This document shows positions 9,390 through 20,895 of a DNA stretch of 64,000 nt, in pieces (the stretch's first letter is position 1; every line of letters begins with the position of its first letter). Origin of the DNA: Copromyces sp. CBS 386.78 (lineage: Eukaryota > Ascomycota > Sordariomycetes > Sordariales > Sordariaceae); contig MU839196.1 of assembly GCA_030685235.1 (NCBI GenBank), positions 1 through 64,000 of the forward strand, written 5' to 3'. The position numbers were made by a program, and so were the translations under genes. The notes beneath the pieces were generated by a model, which saw only the letters and a list, made by a program, of their open reading frames with translations, did no database searches and was not told the DNA's origin.

Positions 9390-11596
9390 ATGAATCACCT
9401 TTTTCAGGTTATTCTCATCCTCTTTAGCACATGCCCTGAGCATGCGCGGACGGCAGACACTCCAGACAGCCTGAGTCCTAAAGACATACTCAGCAAACAC
9501 CGAAATGACACCGAGTTTCTCTCGGCAACCATTGCTCCACCATGGGTAGACTCGCCCAATACCAGAGGCACCGGTGACATTCTGTTCACCTGCCTGTTAA
9601 CCCTGATAGCTTGCATTTATACGGCCATACATCCGCACATGCCACGTAGAGACTCTCCCTTATTCCTCAACCTCATCAAGGTTTCAAGGCTCAGTCTCAT
9701 CAAGGCTGTTATGGCCATGGAGTCGTTCATTGCTCCAGAAGCGCTCTTATATGGAGCAATTAAGGAGTTCATGGAAACAAAATCACTTCAGAGTGACCTC
9801 AAACAAATAATCTCCCGGCATAAAATGGCAGGGATATCTGTTCCGGATGAGGTCAGTGGCTTTGTTCGTCTGTACGAGTACCTATTGATGCAGCCACTAA
9901 CATTACATTATCTTGAGAAGACATTGGTCGATAACAGTTTCTGTTATTGCGCTACAATGGGTGGCTTTCGTGTCTCCATCCAGGACATCCACCCATCACC
10001 TTCTGCCCATTTACAATCCTCATCGACGCACTGTCTACCCGACTGTCTCACGCTTTCTCCAGATGGTATCCGTCTTCTTGCAGAGCTGGGACACCTCAAG
10101 CTGTTGATCGAACACGCTAGCGACATTGAAGATAAAAGTAAGGCAGATACCGTTCAGAAATGTTTGGCTGCTGGCCAACTGTGTTGGATGATTATTCAGT
10201 GCGTTGTACGAAAATCGCAGGGACTGCCAATTTCGTTGCTAGAAGTCCACACGTTTGCGCACGCTTTTGTCTCTGTGTTATTGTACGGCGTTTGGTTGAA
10301 GGTAAGTCGATGTTCCCCACAAAGACCTAGGAAACTGATACCTCCTCTCTTGGCTCCATTCAGACGTCACTTGGTACTAACTTTAAGCCATAGAAGCCGT
10401 TAGATGTGGCAGGTTCACCACGAGTTTTTATTCCTACAAAAGACTTTGAAGATGCTCTCGCCTTGATGGTTCAAGAGCAATTTTGCGAAGCCCACAATGT
10501 TGTGGCTTGCCTCTACCCGGAGCGGACACCCCAAAATGCATTTTCGACAATCGCTGTGTCCGGGGACCCCAGTACGATGCCTCCATTTGACGAACCCGGA
10601 ACCCCAGTCTTGACACCTGTTCAAAACCTCTGTGGATGTTCAATGGTAGTCACATGGATTGATCCAACTAGCCCTATTTCAGTTCTGGACTCAGATCAAC
10701 TTGGGATGGTGCTTCCCTGTGGGTTCGGATACGCCAATTTGTTTGGGCCACCGGTGACATACCATGGATTCTATTCTAAACGCAGGGCGGATGTGTACAA
10801 AACGTTGACTTCTTCGGACCGACAGTTTTTTTTCTCACGACAAGACAAACTTCGAGTCGAAAGGGCCATGAGGCAGATTGCGCTTCTCGATCAAAAGCCC
10901 TTGCAAAGCCCCCAGCCCTATGTGAACTGCGAGGATGTCAGTTTAAAGAGACGGCGCTGTCGATATCCAACACTCAACTATCACCGCGCCTTTTACAGAC
11001 AGCTTGTGGTTTCCCGGCCCGACTGTCTCGGCCTACCAGACGAATGTGAGGGGAATAATGAGCCGTCGATAGTTGTTGAACGATTACCCAAGAATATGCG
11101 AGTGAGTGATAGGCTTACTGACGTACCGCTGCAACAACCAACAGTTTGGGTAGCAGGCACTATCTTCGATCTCTGGTTAAACGACAACATTGAGTTCACA
11201 AGCTTGCTAATGATTTCCGCATTGTCTGGGTTGAATGCCGGGATTCACTTGGCTGCCTGGAACTATATCTTTCCTAGCAAGACTGAACGTCAGTTGTGGA
11301 GGGTTGCGAGTTTGCTCAGTCCTGTCGTGGAGCTTGCGATGATATTCGTACGTCTGGTCATAAAGTTTCTCACGAAATTTACCGGACCCCATCGGCTGAT
11401 ATATCGGCGGGATTTCATTACCGGAGGTTGGATTTCATTTCTGGAGTCTTGGCTGCATCTATCATTGTACTTTTTCCTTTGGTATGTCGTGATTGGCAGG
11501 CTCTATCTTAACGTCGAGGCTTTCATCAGTCTTCGACACATGCCGTACGGGGTCTTTGTCATGCCTAGCTGGTTGGAGGTATTGCCACATCTATGA
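9390..11596 (+). CDS. Large integral membrane protein of a widespread uncharacterised fungal family
   Basis: Exon 1 is 9390-10301, exon 2 is 10394-11596, 704 aa. The phase-0 intron has a gtaagt donor, a TACTAAC branch point and a catag acceptor. A nearer AG at about 10363 would also be possible, but the longer intron joins W-L-K to K-P-L-D-V, which fits the family. Recognisable family features: a hydrophobic N-terminus (1-15, likely signal or anchor), RGTGDILFTCLLTL and an IHP-x-xP motif (59-85), a FIAPEALLYGA motif (113-123), MGGFR (190-194), DKSKAD (248-253), several C-terminal membrane segments, and a closing YLNVEAFISLR...PSWLEVLPHL. From general knowledge, proteins with this layout are common in Ascomycota and Basidiomycota but have no assigned reaction. 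It probably sits in a cellular membrane. The upstream start is the first ATG in frame. Confidence 0.85.
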
Positions 11597-11857
11597 GACG
11601 GACCGCCGCAGGAAACTGGAGTTTGGCAGATATACCAAACGTTGGAGCGATCAAACAGATTACAGGGGTAAAGCAAAGACTGGAAAGGACGCGCTAAACA
11701 TGAATCAGACTGCTTAAAGCCAGCATCACCTCCCACATCAACGTCGTGTACCTTTGATGATCTATAACACACCAATCTAGAATAGAAAACGCACAACTAA
11801 ACACCCTTCCAACCGTCCATGATCTCATAACTGACCCACTGTTGGATATTTATTCCC

Positions 11858-13007
11858 TTAGACCTCAGGCCTAGGCTCCCTTGCACCCAACCCGCTCGTC
11901 CCATCGACATCCTTTCCTGCTTTTCTAGCCTTCTTGATCTCCTCTCTCTTCCAAGACTGCTGCAACTTCTTCCTGTACCACCACTTGCATTAGCACTTGT
12001 CATCATCACCCACTTCGTTGTCACCATAAATCAAACAGAAGAACTTACCTCTCCAAATCAGCCTCCGAAGGCTCCAAGCTCACCTCACCCCTCACACGTC
12101 CATGCCTCTCGCCACTAACCTCTCTATGGCTCGCATTTCCCATCCTTTCCCTCCCATGGTGATCCGTCTCTCCCTCGCCCATCTGCGCCAAACTCAAATT
12201 CGGCCTTCCCCCCTGTCCTTGCGCCGTCGACTCGCGCCTGTTCCTCTTCCTCGCCTGCCCCTCCACAGCATCCGCCACCTCCCCCTCTCCATACGTAGCC
12301 ACCTGCTCTCCCTCCTTCCTCGCCTCACTCTGCATGTTCTCCCTCAGCGGATGTCCACCGCGCCCATTATATGTTTGTCCACCCAAGCCATTCAACCCGG
12401 TGCTGCTGTTATTCCTCGACACAGACACAGAAACATATTGCGTTTCTCTCGCCTCTCGCGGGTTGGCTGGCCCCGACGCCCCAAAGATCCCCCGCGAGGA
12501 TCCCCACGCGCCGGCACCGCTGGCCCCCACCCCCACGGCGCGAGCAGCTGCGTTGAGCTTCAAGTTGTTCCTCAGCTCGGCGGTCGGAACCTGCGATTGG
12601 GCGTTGGTCGGCCGTCGGTAGGACATGTAATCTTGACCACCACCACCGGCGGCGCCGGCCGGAGTACCGTAGGGGTCGGAGGTAAGCGGGGTGTCGGAGA
12701 CGGCGTTCTCGGAGAACATGCGGATCGGACCGCCTGGGGGCCCGGGCATGACGGGGTGGCCTGGTCCTGAACCGGATACGGATACGGATAGGCTTGAGAC
12801 GGAGACGGAGCCGGGGGTGCTGGGGGCGGACCCGTTTAGAGGGGATTCATAATCACGCGCGGAGGTGGAGTTGGAGTTGGGAGGGGACTGGGAGTGGCGA
12901 GGGGTGGCAGTGGGCTTGGAGTACAAGGAGGCGGATGGGTTTTGGCCTTGTCGGTAGCCTTCGCTCTTGGGAGGTTGAGGGCGGTCGGTTGGTTGTTGGG
13001 CTGACAT
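11858..13007 (-). CDS. Ser/Gly/Pro-rich protein with basic helical C-terminus, unknown function
   Basis: Exon 1 is 13007-12049 and exon 2 is 11972-11858, giving 357 aa. The intron starts GTAAGT at 12048. A branch-like TGCTAAT lies at 11995-11989 and I place the acceptor at TACAG (ending 11973), because the nearer CAAG acceptor is only a few bases from the branch point. This choice joins L-E-R to K-K-L-Q-Q-S-W-K-R-E-E-I and keeps a lysine/arginine-rich helix to the stop at 11858. The N-terminal two thirds are disordered, with Ser/Val (VSVSSLSVSVSGSG), Gly and Pro runs and a short conserved-looking patch (PIRMFSENAVSDTPLTSDPYG). No catalytic domain is visible. The alternative acceptor would give a different, Arg/Ser-rich tail. 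Confidence 0.7.
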
Positions 13008-14502
13008 TTTTTGAGGGGTAGTCTTGGTTGGTTTCTTGGCTCTGGTAGTGGTGGTTTGTGGGGAGCTGAATGACTGGAATAGGAAATTTCTTGTAATCTG
13101 AATTTGGGGCGTGGATCGCGAAGATGGATGGATGGATGATGGTTCGGGAGAATGTTCGTTCGGGAAGAAGAAGCCAACAAGGAACCCAAATGCTAATATT
13201 TATCTGACAGTCAGACTTTCAAACGCCCGCGGCGAGCACCAAGGGGAAAAAAAAAAAAAAATCTGATGTAAACGTTGTTGATCAATGTTATCATTCAGGG
13301 TCCGGGCGGATAGGACCCTTCAAGCTATGATGTATGTCAATGACGTAACCGGGCCAGAAGTGATACGCTGGATGACGGAGTTGCATGCGACAAAGTTCCA
13401 TTGTTCCATGTGCGCTGTTTGCTTCTAATAGCGAGCCCGGCTAGGTAGCTGTCCGCGGTGCGGTGCGTGCCCCCTAGCGTGATTGATACCAGCCAGCAGA
13501 TTTACTAACATTTTCCACAATCAAAGACCAGGCCAGCTGTTAGCGCAACCCGAACTGCCTAACAGCCCAACCCCGACGCAGTTTGTGCATCGCAGGTCCA
13601 ACCTCAAGCGAGCGAGCGAGCGCATTGGAGCGAGCGAGCGCATTGAAGTTTCAGCGCACCCTGCTGTGCACCCTGCTGTGCACCTTTACTGCCTCCCTGC
13701 GTGCATTTTTGATCCCCCCAGTGACCACATCCCCAGCCGGTTTACTCGAGGGTGGTGGGTGCCTTTTATGGCTGGGCGCCAAGGCTCTTCCCCCCTCGGA
13801 ATTGAGGTAAAATCGCAACAAACGTACGACAACTGGCTGTCTCACAAAAGCTCTCCACTGTTCGTTTCGTTATTGGGTTTTTGACAAGATGATCGGCCTG
13901 TCGCCAACATCATTGTGAATGGAACCGTTGGCATCATGGGCTCGCGGACGGACAGCCTCCACTGGCGAGTCACTGGCGAGTCACTGGCGAAAGCAGGCAG
14001 CTGACGATGTGATGGGATCGGATCGGACTGAGGTGTCACTGACCGGTGTTGGCGTTGGCCCCGTTGGCTCATAACAGCTGCCTGGGTGCTGGCTGGCTGG
14101 CGGGCGGGTAGAGCGTAACGGCTGAGCGGCAACATTGGGGTGGTCCGTTGGCAACTTGGCGCTATGGGCACCAAGGCAACGGAGCCAACGTTTGTTTGTC
14201 ATTCAGTCATTGATGGAAGGGATCACGCGCAAGGGATATTTATTGTTGACGATTGAACGCATTAATTGCTAGGTGCCTACAACTAACTGATGCCTACGGG
14301 CTGCAGCTGATACAAGCGCTTATCCAAGAAGCCAAGATCACGGGCAAACACCAAGACACAAGACATGATGATAACCAAGCAATCGCCTTCTATTTGCGTC
14401 TACCTAACATGACCTAGCCTAGTTATATGCAATCCCAACTATCCTTCTTCGACATTTGATTCCATCTATATCGTCGTCTTGTCACTACATTGCACCTCTT
14501 AC
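13008..14502. other. Intergenic region, promoter side of the Ser/Gly-rich gene
   Basis: About 1.5 kb of normal composition. The left part should contain the promoter of the minus-strand gene starting at 13007; an A-run lies at 13245-13261. The right part should hold the glucanase 3' UTR. Small simple repeats occur at 13608-13686 and 13962-13988. Short ORFs on both strands show no recognisable product. Confidence 0.45.
13608..13686. repeat. Short tandem repeats (GAGC)n and CACCCTGCTGTG x2
   Basis: GCGAGCGAGCGAGCGCATTG is followed by a second gcgagcgagcgcattg copy, then a tandem duplication of caccctgctgtg. A third local repeat, gagtcactggc, occurs three times at about 13960-13988. These are simple slippage repeats with no visible function. 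Confidence 0.7.
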
Positions 14503-15750
14503 TTAAAGCATAGCAAAGACACCAACGAGAAGGGTCATGCCAGCCACAGCAGCGGCCGAAACACCCTTGACCGAGGTAGCAGAGCCAGTAGCGACGGAGC
14601 TCTCAGCGGGGACAGTAGCGGTGCTGGACTCAGAGCCAGTGCCAGAGCCAGAGCCAGAGCCAGACTCCTCAGCATCGGAGCCAGAGCCACCAGCAGAGCT
14701 GGTCTCAGCGCTAGAAGGAGAAGAAACGCCAGTGCCGGAAGCAGCACCAGAGGTAGCAGAAGCGCCCGAGCTGGAAGCCTTGGGGGTAGTCTTGAAGGTG
14801 GCAGGGCAGGTGAGGTCGAAGCGGGGCGTAGTCGAGAGGTTCTCGGTGATAGCGAACTTCATCGTGTTGTCCGGGTTCGAGTCGCGGAGGTTATACCAGA
14901 AAGTGGGGACCTTGCCAAACAGCTTGCGGCAGCCGACCTCCTGCCAGAAGTACTGCGCGTTCTTGACCGTGGCCTCGGCCTTGTCCCACGTCTGACCAAT
15001 GTAGGGCCAGCCCGTCTCGGTGACCCAGACGGGCTTGCTGCCGACGACGCCCTGGACGGCGTCAAAGGCGCGGTCGAAGAGATAGCCAGAGTTCTCAATG
15101 TTGTTGCCCTTGTCGTTCTCGTAGTACGGGTACTCGTCCACGCCGACCCAGTCGACCGCGTCGATGACGGGCTTGTTGGTGCCGTTCACCCACACGTCCC
15201 ACGTGTCGACGTGGCCGATGGGCACGTTGGCGAGCGCAGTGCCCTGGAAGGCCTTCTTCCAGTCGCCAATGAACTTGACGATCTCGGACGGGCCCGCGCC
15301 AACGCCCGACTTGTTCTTGATACCCGTCGCGGAAACACGGTAGAGATCCTCGGAGCCGATGGACGCGCCGATAATCAGATCCGTCAGCTTCTTGCCGTGC
15401 TTCTTGATGGCCGTCTGGAGAGCCTTGATCTCGGGCTCGATGGTATCGGTGCCCGAGGCCCAGACGCCCAGGAGGATCTTGGTGTCTGTCTCGATGGCGG
15501 CCTCAAAGGCCTCGATCGGCTCAGAGATTTGGGAGTAGGCCTGGATGTTGGTGTACAGGCGCACGGCGTTGAAGGTGCCGGGGGCGTTCTTGAGGTTCTG
15601 GGCCGTGGTGAATTCTTGCACCCAGTCCTTCTTGAACTTGGCGGAGCGGTCGGCGAGGGTGTTGCCCGAGTTGAAACCGAGGTAGGCTTCGGCGGATACG
15701 CCGGAAGCGAGGAGGGCGGCGGCGCCGGCGAGGAATTCGGAGGCACGCAT
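14503..15750 (-). CDS. eglC: GPI-anchored GH17 endo-1,3-beta-glucanase, eglC-like
   Basis: Single-exon gene of 415 aa. A signal peptide (about 1-20) is followed by a glycoside hydrolase family 17 barrel (about 22-317). The general acid/base is expected at Glu134 (I-G-S-E-D-L-Y-R, a variant of the usual GNE motif) and the nucleophile at Glu245 (W-V-T-E-T-G-W-P). From about 324 the protein is Ser/Gly/Ala-rich with acidic SGSGSG repeats, ending in a hydrophobic tail (about 391-415) typical of a GPI-attachment signal. Candidate N-glycosylation sites are N146, N189 and N304. The known role of eglC-type enzymes is hydrolysis or remodelling of cell-wall 1,3-beta-glucan at the surface. The start is preceded on its strand by CA-rich leader sequence (acaacaacaac) just before ATG, common in fungal 5' UTRs. 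The long antisense frame is a shadow. Confidence 0.92.
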   Translation of the reverse strand: MRASEFLAGAAALLASGVSAEAYLGFNSGNTLADRSAKFKKDWVQEFTTAQNLKNAPGTFNAVRLYTNIQAYSQISEPIEAFEAAIETDTKILLGVWASGTDTIEPEIKALQTAIKKHGKKLTDLIIGASIGSEDLYRVSATGIKNKSGVGAGPSEIVKFIGDWKKAFQGTALANVPIGHVDTWDVWVNGTNKPVIDAVDWVGVDEYPYYENDKGNNIENSGYLFDRAFDAVQGVVGSKPVWVTETGWPYIGQTWDKAEATVKNAQYFWQEVGCRKLFGKVPTFWYNLRDSNPDNTMKFAITENLSTTPRFDLTCPATFKTTPKASSSGASATSGAASGTGVSSPSSAETSSAGGSGSDAEESGSGSGSGTGSESSTATVPAESSVATGSATSVKGVSAAAVAGMTLLVGVFAML

Positions 15751-15785
15751 TGTGTTGTTGTTGTGTAAATCGAATGTGCTCGAAG

Positions 15786-15820
15786 GGCTGTTGTTGGTGG
15801 TGGTGGTGGTGGTGGTGGTT
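15786..15820. repeat. GGT trinucleotide microsatellite in the glucanase leader
   Basis: About nine GGT units on the plus strand (ACC on the gene's strand), 35-70 bases upstream of the glucanase ATG and probably within its 5' UTR. Length changes here could alter the leader but nothing more can be said. Confidence 0.75.
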
Positions 15821-17957
15821 TATTCCGTAAAAGAGTGGCGGTTGTTGTTATATCCAGCAGGCAATTATAACGAATGTCTGTCTCACACAATTGTGGACTA
15901 GTTTGGCTGGATAAGAGATGGGATGGAAGATGACGGAGAGGAGAAAAAGATGGGATGGAAGGAAGATGAGCGGGAAGAAAAGAGATGAAAAAGAAGAAGA
16001 ACGAACAAAGACAGGCCCCCCCGGTACGGCACAGTTCAGCTGAAGATGCACCCACTGCAGGCAAAACGCAGGAACAGGAAACTGGACTGGACCCTTTGTT
16101 CCACACACTGTGCTCCGCCTGCGAGAGCACTGGAACATGGAACATGGAAACCGGCAACTGGAATGGTGACGGAACAAGAGGCCAATTCGATTGGAAGAAT
16201 CCAACAAATACTGTGGGTCACAGCCAACGGGGCCGAAATTGCCAGTACGCAAGGGGCCCTGTTGTTGTTTTGTTCCTCGCTGGAAAGGGGAACTTTGTCA
16301 GGGGATCTTCTCCATGGGACCTCGTTTACTGGTTGTAACCACTGTCAGAGTCTCTTGCATTTTGTCATGGGCGAGGTGTTCTGGGTGTCACTGACGGCGG
16401 CAACTGGACAATGCACTCAGGGGCAACAAGCCATCTGATTGGGTCTGTTTGGCCTCTGGAGCTCCGTGAATCTGACACTGCCACGCCGTCTTGGCACCCC
16501 ACAAGTCCACATCCACCGAGGCCTCCTGACGGGATGCACCGATCGTCCTCTCGCTTGTGGCCCTAATCGAAAACACGAAGTCTGGTACTGAATCTTGGGG
16601 TCTCGGGTCTAAAAAGTCCAGACTGTGACGAGGTGAGTTCATTGTTCATTGAAATGTTCATTGTTTATTGACGATGCCCCTTTGTTAGTTTCGATCTCGT
16701 GGTCAATATCGATGATGATGGTGATGACAGGGCCTGGAAGTAGCGGTTATAACCCAAGGATCACAAGAAGCAACAAGAAAACCACAAAGCGAGATGAAGA
16801 GGTTTCTGTTTTGTTCGTATTCAAGATCGCTACACTAGGGTAGTAGGCTCACCAGGACAAATCGAAACTCCAGACGAACCAACAAACCGAACCGAGTCCA
16901 AATGTCCAATCCAGCTCCAAAGAGCTAGTCACAGGGTCACAGGCCATGGGAGAAGCTCGAGAACGCACGAGTACCCCTAGAAACCCTGCAACCTCCATTT
17001 CCCAGCACTACAAAAATAGCGCTGCGGTGGATATTACTGAGCATCAGATACCGGTCGTATCCCTGACCTCCGCCGACTGTTCTCGGCTTCGAGCCTTGTC
17101 CGGATGCGAAAAGCCGGTCGGGAGTTCATGTTCTAGCTCCAAATGGAAGAAGAACCTCCTTTAAAGCTCATGTGCACCCAAACTTGCCGAGGTCATCTTC
17201 AAGTTGGTCAATTCTCACAACGTTAAGTGCCTCGGAAAGCATTCATACCTCCATTTTTCGAACCTGATTGATGAGGCTTGTCGAATGGAACGGTTGTCGT
17301 TGTTGTTGTTGTGATGTTGATGAGGTGGCTGATGCTGCGCTGCGATGCAGTCAGTCACTGCAGCGTGCAATGAATGATGCAGGTCCAGACTTTGACAAAT
17401 GGAATCGAAAAACAACCAACCAACAAGTGGGATGTTAGTCGAGAACGCCATTGAATAAGGTATGTTGTGCGACAGTGAATCAGTGGTTTAAAATGCAGGC
17501 CTCTCCTGAACCTGCTGTGCAGTTGGCAGCTTTTGGGAGTTGTGACAGGTGCATTGCACTCCAAGTTCTTGGCTGCCAAACCTACGCAAGTCCGCAACAC
17601 CACTGCATGCATCTCGGTCCATATCGGTCGCGACAACAGCATTGGCGATGTGCGACCCGAAATCGCTTGGACGAGAGGATTGCTCGAGTCAAGCCCTATC
17701 GAGCGATAGACATAGCTCCCAATGGCCAGTCCTGGTGTGACCGTGACGGTGACGTGTCGTCATCAGACCACCTACCGCACCGAAAGATGCCAAAGCTCAA
17801 TAGGTAAGTATTACCTTATGCCCCGCACTTCCTTGAGGTTTGCGAGCTTCTGGAAGGTTGAAACAAAAGGAATAAAGATGGTATACAACCTCGTACTTTT
17901 GTGTATCGAGTAACCAAGCACGACTGACTGCGTGTCATAGCAACGGATTGACCGAAC
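15821..17957. other. Intergenic region, promoters of glucanase and of the G-domain-like gene
   Basis: About 2.1 kb between divergently transcribed genes. I see no convincing protein or RNA gene; ORFs up to 134 codons are overlapping and of poor composition. A plausible 5'-UTR intron of the right-hand gene runs from gtaagt at about 17804 to catag at about 17940, just upstream of its ATG, with an upstream in-frame stop. Confidence 0.45.
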
Positions 17958-19896
17958 ATGATGGACAACGAAACAAGCAACAATCCCATCATCGTCAAAT
18001 TGACGCCCCCTTGGCAGTTCCTCGCACCATGCCCCAAGTTTCGGGTGTTGGTGTTGGGAAACCCGGAATCGACCAAGCAGGAATTGTTTTCCAAGGTGTT
18101 TGGTGTTGATCTTGAAAAGGTTTTGTTTCTTTCCTCATCGCATTGCCTCCCAATCAACCGAACGATGGCTGACAACTGGATAATAAAAACAGAAACTAAT
18201 CGCCGACGCCTTCTCCCCCACCCACGACATCAACACCCCCCTGGACCTCGAAGGCCAAAACGAGCATCTCGAAATCTTTACCTCCCCCAACTTTTTCAGT
18301 AGTCCCACAACCAGCACCTCATCCTCATCCTCCTCAACCTCCCCATTCGAATCCTCCCCTTCCGACCCCTCCACCACCCTGCGCACAGTCTCCCAATTCA
18401 TATCCTCCCGCACCTCCCCTTCTCAAATCGAATCGATCGCCCCCGATGTAATCACCACCGACAACCGCCTCCACTGCATCTGGTACTGCGTCTCCTCCTC
18501 CGACCGCTCTCGCCCCATCTCCCCCGTCGAGCAATACTTCTTCCATCATTTGTCGCAAATCGTCCCGCAACATGTCCCCGTCTTGCTGCTGTTCACCAAA
18601 TACGACGAGTTTGTGTCGCAAGTGCAGATGGACTGGATCCGGTCGGCGCAGGAAAAGGGCATGTCCAAGGTGGCTGTTGCGCATATCCTCCGGGATTTGG
18701 TAACCAAAAAGTTTGAGGATGCGATTGGGAAGCGGTGGGATGTCCTTCTGGAGGGGGTGGATGGGGGATTTAAGGAAAGGAGGGATAGTGGGTTTGGGTA
18801 TGGAGGGTCGGATCGGAAGGATGTGCTACATCTGGAGAGTGAAGGAGAAGGGAGGAGGATGCGGCAGAGGGAGGTGGTTAGGGTTTTGGTGGGCGGAGGA
18901 GGGGAGAGTGAACAGGATTGGGGAGGGGAGCCAGCTTGGGGGGAGCAGCTGATTTCCGGGGACCAAGAGGGCGGGTATGGAGAGCTGGTCAAGAGGACGA
19001 TGGAGGGGTTGGAAGAGTCAAAGGAGGTTAGGAGGGCGTTTGCGGCTGCTCAGAGGTGTTTAGCTGGTGTTAGTTCCGAGTGTAAGTCCTGCCAATGCCA
19101 TTCATCATCCGAAAAGTGGAAAAAAACGAGATGCTAACAAAGACCAAAAACAGTCGCAGCAGACCTAGCATCCACCTACTTCGAAGTCGACACCTCTCAC
19201 GCCCGTAAACTCCACGGCGTCGACGTCCGCGACATCATGCCCAACTTCTTCGCCAAAGCCGTGCAACTCTTCAACCTGCGCGACGTCTCCTGTGTTCTCG
19301 ACCACGACCCCTCCAGTCTCCTAACGCGCATCCTCGAAGCCACCTTCGGCCCCCACCAGCGCATCCTCGTCGACGAGTCCCTGTCGCATTCCTCCACCGA
19401 CCCCATCCAAAATAATAAAATCTTCCTCGGCCTCTCCCCGCACGAACGCGCCGTGATGCTCGCCCAAGCCATGGCCGCCGTCATTTTGTTTCTCCACAAG
19501 CTGGCAGACATCCAATGGCCTCACCGCGATAACAGCAGCTCCCTTATTGGCACCCTACCGCCCGCCACCGTCACAGGGAAGCAAGTGCAGCAGGTGATTG
19601 ACGAGATGGCGGTGGGCACGGAAAAAAAGGAGTTGCTGGAGGAGATTGAGGCCAGTTCGCTGTTCACGAGCTGTAGGATGCGGAAGGAGGTGGCGGATTT
19701 GATTCATGGGGCGGTGGAAAAGGCGGATAAAACTGCTGCGAGCCATTATATCTCACGAGAGGGGGAACAGAGGGGGACTTCTTTCATAGTGGATGATGCG
19801 GATTTGCACGAGATGAGTCTGGCGTTTGTTAATGATAAGGAGGGACCGGAAGATGTGGTGTTGCCGAATGGGTTGCGGATTTTGCCGTTGAATTAA
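17958..19896 (+). CDS. G-domain-like protein with degenerate P-loop (three exons)
   Basis: Exons 17958-18119, 18193-19081 and 19154-19896, giving 597 aa. Intron 1 is phase 0 (gttttg donor, gctgac branch, aacag acceptor); intron 2 is phase 1 (gtaagt, aacag). Residues 27-49 (KFRVLVLGNPESTKQELFSKV) align in position with the beta1/P-loop/helix of fungal G-domain proteins. But the Walker A pattern GxxxxGK[ST] reads G-N-P-E-S-T-K-Q, lacking the second Gly and the Ser/Thr. A Ser-rich linker (88-120) replaces the DxxG region. IWYCV (150-154) and an FTKYD motif (188-192, like the NKxD base-recognition box) are kept. The C-terminal third (about 350-597) is helical and may be a separate domain. I infer a pseudo-GTPase or divergent nucleotide binder; cellular role unknown. 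Confidence 0.8.
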
Positions 19897-20150
19897 GGGG
19901 GTTGCCCGGATTGGGTTGATGATGGATTGGGATGGTTGGGTTGAATGGTTTTGGGGATTGGGGCTGGGATATAACGATGGGAAACTTGGGGACGGGGTTT
20001 GGCGCAGTTGCATGTTTTACTGTTGTGGTATTTGCAATTGACACTGTAATCTTGAAAAAAAAAGAAACCTCGCCAAATGGAGTGATGGAGCAAATGCAGG
20101 CGTGCGACGGATAGTCGCAAAAAGAAAACCGAAACGAAAAAAGAAAGGTC
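19897..20150. other. 3' flank of the G-domain-like gene and tRNA terminator
   Basis: A G/T-rich stretch (ggttgggttgaatggtt...) directly follows the stop codon and probably forms the 3' UTR. The tRNA terminator is at the right end. No other gene seen. Confidence 0.4.
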
Positions 20151-20243
20151 TCTCCCGCCGGGAATTGAACCCGGGTCTCGAGCGAATCGAACAAGATGTT
20201 CAAGCTTGACAAGCTCACATACTGACCACTATACTACGGAAGA
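20151..20243 (-). tRNA. tRNA-Asp (anticodon GTC) with intron
   Basis: On the minus strand the acceptor arms TCTTCCG and CGGGAGA pair, the D-arm region reads TAGTATAGTGGTCAGTAT, and the T-arm reads CGGGTTCAATTCCCG. The anticodon stem TGAGC pairs with GCTCG and the loop TTGTCA..C carries GTC, interrupted after position 37 by about 22 nt, the normal place for a tRNA intron. A run of six T on the minus strand (20142-20137), a few bases past the 3' end, is a good RNA polymerase III terminator. The consensus closely resembles fungal nuclear tRNA-Asp. Confidence 0.93.
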
Positions 20244-20780
20244 TTCGCAGGTGTGGACACCTGCCGTAGCTGATTGCTGGAAGGGGTGCCGGACCTGAAG
20301 CTTATGAGTCTGTGCTGAACACAGTCTTGTTCCCACCATTACATCTTGGCGTTTTCAACATCACTTTATCAAAAGGCGATTCCGATTTCCACAAGATTGT
20401 TAACATCACTGTTGTCTTTTTCCGCGCCGAAAAAGACATGCACGGCATTTAAATTCATTTCCAGATTAAGAAGTCTTCTTATCTCCGCGACCATGCAGCG
20501 ATATGAACTCCTCATTCCCCGGCGCACTCTCCGCGCTCGACAGACTATCTTATCAGCGGCGCCCGTACCTCATGTTAGTAACAGATAATATAGTTGGGTG
20601 AGGCGAACTGAACCCACTTGAGTTCTAAAAGCGTGCGCTGTTTCTCGCATTGCTCTTTTCCTTGAAAAAAGGGTACGGAGTTAACGTCCGCGCAAAGTGC
20701 AGAATCTCGATTCCCAACTTCGCAGATCTTTGCTGTATGACCCTTCCAAATCCTGCTCGGAGTTCGCACCGGAAGACCGA
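20244..20780. other. Intergenic, nothing recognised
   Basis: Upstream side of the tRNA gene and beyond. An 8-bp-arm hairpin (GCAGGTGT/ACACCTGC) lies at 20247-20264. No convincing coding frame. Confidence 0.4.
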
Positions 20781-20895
20781 AGACAAATCGCAGCTTGGTT
20801 GAGGAGATGCTCAAGCGTGCTGATAAGTGGGAATCGGAGTTCCAGCACGAACGTGCAAGATGCAAGTTGAAGATGCGAGGTACAGGAAGAGGACA
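20760..20895 (+). pseudogene. Short coding remnant, lysine/arginine/glutamate-rich helix
   Basis: One plus-strand frame reads R-T-G-R-P-K-T-N-R-S-L-V-E-E-M-L-K-R-A-D-K and then a further WESEFQHERARCKLKM stretch before breaking up. The composition is protein-like but no start, domain or splice sites are evident, and it abuts an inverted duplication, so I treat it as a possible gene fragment. It may be chance. Confidence 0.25.

Noticed and set aside
11797..12027. Alternative second exon frame of the Ser/Gly-rich gene
   Set aside because: Needs an acceptor only a few bases from the likely branch point and gives an Arg/Ser-rich tail; the TACAG acceptor gives a coherent helix.
12102..12770. 222-codon plus-strand ORF over the Ser/Gly-rich gene
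   Set aside because: Antisense shadow; the minus-strand frame has a better start, a good intron and a plausible C-terminus.
14479..15768. 429-codon plus-strand frame opposite the glucanase
   Set aside because: Arg/Gly/Ala-rich shadow caused by the GC-rich third positions of the real minus-strand GH17 gene; no domain.
20346..20588. 80-codon frame upstream of the tRNA
   Set aside because: No recognisable motif and no splice or family support.
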